From Dehalococcoidia bacterium UBA3254 (GTDB lineage Bacteria; Chloroflexota; Dehalococcoidia; Dehalococcoidales; UBA3254), in NCBI GenBank assembly GCA_002362735.1, contig DEUU01000106.1, positions 1 through 15,054 of the forward strand: a stretch of 15,054 bases of DNA, written 5' to 3'. The notes beneath the pieces are model-generated. The model had not been told where the DNA came from and searched no databases. It worked only from the letters and a program-made list of their open reading frames with translations. The stretch's first letter is position 1; every line of letters begins with the position of its first letter. The translations under genes and the position numbers were made by a program. This document shows positions 12,756 through 15,054 of this stretch, piece after piece.

Positions 12756-13436
12756 ATGAAAAAGATATTAGTCGTCGATGATGAGAAGAAGATAGTTCAA
12801 ATAATTAAAGCCTATCTGGAAAAAGACGGGTATCAGGTTTTTACCGCTAATGATGGTAAATCCGCACTTGATGTGGTTCTCGCCCAGAATCCAGATCTAA
12901 TTCTTCTTGACCTGATGTTGCCTGAGATTTCAGGATGGGACGTTTGCCGCTCGATTCGGAAAACTTCAGATGTCCCAATCATCATGCTCACCGCCCGAGA
13001 TGAAGTGACAGATAAAATTGTGGGGCTGGAAATGGGAGCAGACGATTATGTAACTAAACCTTTTGATCCCAAAGAATTGGTTTCCAGGGTCAGAGCAGTG
13101 CTGCGTCGTACCGAATCCAGGGTTAAACCAAAGGATATTCTGCATGTTTCCGATCTAGCCATTGACATTGAAAAGAGACAGGTACGCCGGGGGGAAATCT
13201 TCATTGATCTGACGCCTAATGAATTTGAATTGTTAAAAGTTATGGCAGAGAGTCCCGGGCGAGTCTTCAGCCGCATGCAACTGCTGGATAAAGTGCAGGG
13301 GGATGCCTATGAAGGTTATGAGAGAACTATTGATAGCCACATTAAAAATATAAGGAAAAAGATAGAGCTTGACCCGGAACACCCTCAATATATTATTACA
13401 GTTTATGGTGTTGGATATAAAATGGAGGAAAGGTAA
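12756..13436 (+). CDS. OmpR/PhoB-class response regulator
   Basis: A 226-residue cytoplasmic transcription factor. The receiver domain (about 1-118) has the acidic pair Asp8/Asp9 in LVVDDE, phosphoacceptor Asp52 in LILLDLMLP, Thr79 and Lys101 in VTKPF. The C-terminal winged helix (about 130-226) has LTPNEFELLKVMAESPGRVFSR and the recognition helix region ERTIDSHIKNIRKKIE, ending VYGVGYKM. Length and motifs are standard. The gene has no convincing ribosome site, but a TATAAT stands 10 nt before the ATG. Its stop is 2 nt before the TTG start of the cognate kinase gene. Likely targets are its own operon and the two envelope-protein genes upstream; this is inferred from position. Confidence 0.95.
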   Translation: MKKILVVDDEKKIVQIIKAYLEKDGYQVFTANDGKSALDVVLAQNPDLILLDLMLPEISGWDVCRSIRKTSDVPIIMLTARDEVTDKIVGLEMGADDYVTKPFDPKELVSRVRAVLRRTESRVKPKDILHVSDLAIDIEKRQVRRGEIFIDLTPNEFELLKVMAESPGRVFSRMQLLDKVQGDAYEGYERTIDSHIKNIRKKIELDPEHPQYIITVYGVGYKMEER

Positions 13437-13438
13437 TC

Positions 13439-14863
13439 TTGCTCAGTCTTCGATGGAAATTGGGAGGAGCCCTTCTTCTTGTAGTCCTTGTGTCGGTTGG
13501 AATTATGGCTTATCTTACCAACCAGAATACTGCTAGCCAATTTCATCAATACGTCCAGGGAGGAAATTCAGCCTATACTCAGAGACTGATAAACAATCTT
13601 GAGCAGTACTACACCCAGCAAAAAAGCTGGAATGGGGTTCAAGAAATTCTTGCGGTCTCTTTAAGAACCTCTAACGACCGGCTGGTTCTGGCTGATAACT
13701 CCGGAAGAATTATCGCCGACACTGCTAATCAACTGATTGGCAAATCTACCAGTAGTCTGACTGGTGATAACATAATTGCTCTTATGTCAGATGGACAGCC
13801 TATAGGAACATTATTTCCATCAATTTCAAGTGAAGGTATGGGCAAAGGTTACATGGGAGGAAGAGGGATAAACCCGAGTAATGCCGTTTCCAGCACACCC
13901 ATTAATAACCAGACCTCGGAAACGGATTTTTTAAGCCGTGTCAACAGTTATATCTGGATTGCCGGCTTAATCGCTATTGCAGTGGCTCTTCTATTTGGAA
14001 TATTTCTCACTCGCCAAATTACCAGACCTCTGCAGGCACTTAATACCGGGGCAAGGCATATCTCCGAAGGTGATTTAGGTTATCGGGTAAACATCCGCTC
14101 TAAAGATGAGCTCGGAAGACTGGCGGAATCCTTTAACGAGATGGCAATCAAATTGAATAATAGCGAACAGTCACGTCGAAGGCTGGTTGCAGACGTAGTT
14201 CATGAGTTAAGAACGCCGCTGACCGTTATTCAAGGTACAGTGGATGCCATCGAGGATGGCGTTTATTCAGCGGACAAGGAACATCTTGACTCTATCAAAG
14301 AGCAGGCAGGTTTGCTCACACACCTGGTTAACGATTTAAGAGATTTATCTCTCGCTGAATCGGGTCAACTTAAACTCGAGCTTCAACCTGTAGATATGGT
14401 TGACCTGATAAAGCGGAAAATTAACCAATTTTATGTCAACGCTCGGCAAAAAAATATTCAGATTAAGTTAGATTCTCCTCCAGGTTTACCAGAGATAAAA
14501 ATTGATTCCAAACGAATTGAACAGGTAATCTGGAATTTGCTCTCCAATTCTATCCGGCACACTCCGCAAAACGGTCAAATCACCGTTTCCTTAAAAACGG
14601 ATCATTCCAAACTTAAAATTCAAAATGACAGTTTGATAATTTCAGTCACTGATACCGGTGAGGGTATTCCGCCGGAGCATTTGCCACACCTGTTTGAACG
14701 TTTCTATCGAGTGGAAACCTCCAGATCACGTAGCGAAGGGGGAGCCGGCCTCGGACTGGCAATTGTTAAACAAATGGTCCAGGCTCATGGTGGACAAGTA
14801 CAGGTGGAAAGCCAGGTTGGCCATGGCAGCACTTTCAGTATTACGCTACCCTACAATCCCTGA
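13439..14863 (+). CDS. HAMP-domain sensor histidine kinase
   Basis: A 474-residue membrane sensor kinase, partner of the preceding OmpR-class regulator. TM1 is at about 8-27. An extracytoplasmic sensor domain follows at about 28-169, with a PAS/Cache-like strand RLVLADNSGRIIADT (81-95) and a Gly/Met-rich patch GMGKGYMGGRG (133-143). TM2 is at about 171-190 and HAMP at about 191-243 (TRPLQAL, then EGDLGYRV). HisKA has His255 in ADVVHELRTPL. The HATPase domain has an N-box IWNLLSNSIRHTP (364-376), DTGEGI (405-410), an F-box LFERFYR and GAGLGLAIVKQM (435-446). The start is TTG with GGAGGAAAGG just upstream. The Met/Gly patch might bind copper or silver, but this is speculative. Confidence 0.93.
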   Translation: MLSLRWKLGGALLLVVLVSVGIMAYLTNQNTASQFHQYVQGGNSAYTQRLINNLEQYYTQQKSWNGVQEILAVSLRTSNDRLVLADNSGRIIADTANQLIGKSTSSLTGDNIIALMSDGQPIGTLFPSISSEGMGKGYMGGRGINPSNAVSSTPINNQTSETDFLSRVNSYIWIAGLIAIAVALLFGIFLTRQITRPLQALNTGARHISEGDLGYRVNIRSKDELGRLAESFNEMAIKLNNSEQSRRRLVADVVHELRTPLTVIQGTVDAIEDGVYSADKEHLDSIKEQAGLLTHLVNDLRDLSLAESGQLKLELQPVDMVDLIKRKINQFYVNARQKNIQIKLDSPPGLPEIKIDSKRIEQVIWNLLSNSIRHTPQNGQITVSLKTDHSKLKIQNDSLIISVTDTGEGIPPEHLPHLFERFYRVETSRSRSEGGAGLGLAIVKQMVQAHGGQVQVESQVGHGSTFSITLPYNP

Positions 14864-14906
14864 TTTTTCATGACTATTTTGTTTCACACAGCCAGTAAAT
14901 TCTTTT

Positions 14907-15008
14907 TTACGGCAGTCTTCTAAAGAACCGTTTGCAGAGCTTCCATCCTTTCTCCCGCCATTTCTCAAAACGTCTGCAAATTGTATTTTTGTGACCAGAA
15001 ATACCCTG
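14907..15008 (-). pseudogene. Possible transposase scrap (helix-turn-helix-like peptide)
   Basis: The last 190 bases have no intact gene. On the minus strand a 33-codon open stretch reads TICRRFEKWREKGWKLC and RRLP before a stop. It resembles the TxxRRFxxWxxxGxWE segment of IS5-type transposases. It has no start codon, is bounded by a stop upstream at 15009-15011, and lacks any catalytic residue. At best it is a decayed fragment; it may be chance. Confidence 0.2.
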
Positions 15009-15054
15009 TTAATGAACTAATGTAATTTCTCCATTAAGTTAACGAGCTTCCCTT

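Overview
The window looks like a bacterial chromosome segment of moderate GC. My best guess is a Chloroflexota (Dehalococcoidia-like) anaerobe. That guess rests on recalled protein style (a MacA-like lipoprotein adaptor ending in a Gly/Pro-rich tail, small metal- and redox-related proteins, radical SAM and flavodoxin genes) and not on any database search. There are no rRNA or tRNA genes, CRISPR arrays or intact mobile elements. UGA is an ordinary stop codon in this genome; for example, the ABC ATPase gene ends in TGA inside an ATGA overlap.

Layout. (1) Bases 33-3883, minus strand: a tripartite MacAB-like export operon. It begins with an overlooked 38-residue membrane peptide, followed by a lipoprotein adaptor, an ATPase and a permease, the last three overlapping by 1-4 nt. 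An unrecognised 60-residue ORF follows. (2) 4229-6116, plus strand, divergent from the exporter: a six-TM NarL/DesK-type sensor kinase and a LuxR-class response regulator, which probably control the exporter. The regulator appears to start at a rare ATT codon (5481), because the first ATG would remove part of the receiver domain. (3) 6129-6963, plus strand: a near-consensus promoter overlapped by an ArsR-type operator, then an ArsR-family repressor, an FmdB-type zinc ribbon and a 56-residue two-helix membrane protein. That last ORF is interrupted by one in-frame TGA that falls where relatives have a conserved Cys. It is followed at the correct distance by a SECIS-like hairpin with a GGUC loop. 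I read this as a candidate new selenoprotein, and it is the main discovery of the window. (4) 7066-11496, minus strand: a five-gene run of a DUF134 regulator, a Cys-rich DUF1847 protein, an MFS transporter with a Cys cluster, a radical SAM/SPASM protein and a flavodoxin. All face the same way with gaps of 40-76 nt, and together they look like a metal- or redox-linked locus of unknown substrate. (5) 11715-14863, plus strand: a small four-helix-type (DUF4405-like) membrane protein, a secreted protein, a long hairpin, then an OmpR-class response regulator and its HAMP histidine kinase. (6) The last 190 bases hold no gene, apart from a possible transposase scrap.

Two themes link the regions. Each two-component system starts with a gene that has no convincing Shine-Dalgarno site but has a perfect TATAAT a few bases upstream of the start codon, which suggests leaderless mRNAs. 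Also, the ArsR operator at 6156-6183 and a palindrome over the DUF134 promoter at 11516-11529 look alike, so the ArsR protein may co-regulate the selenoprotein operon and the five-gene cluster.
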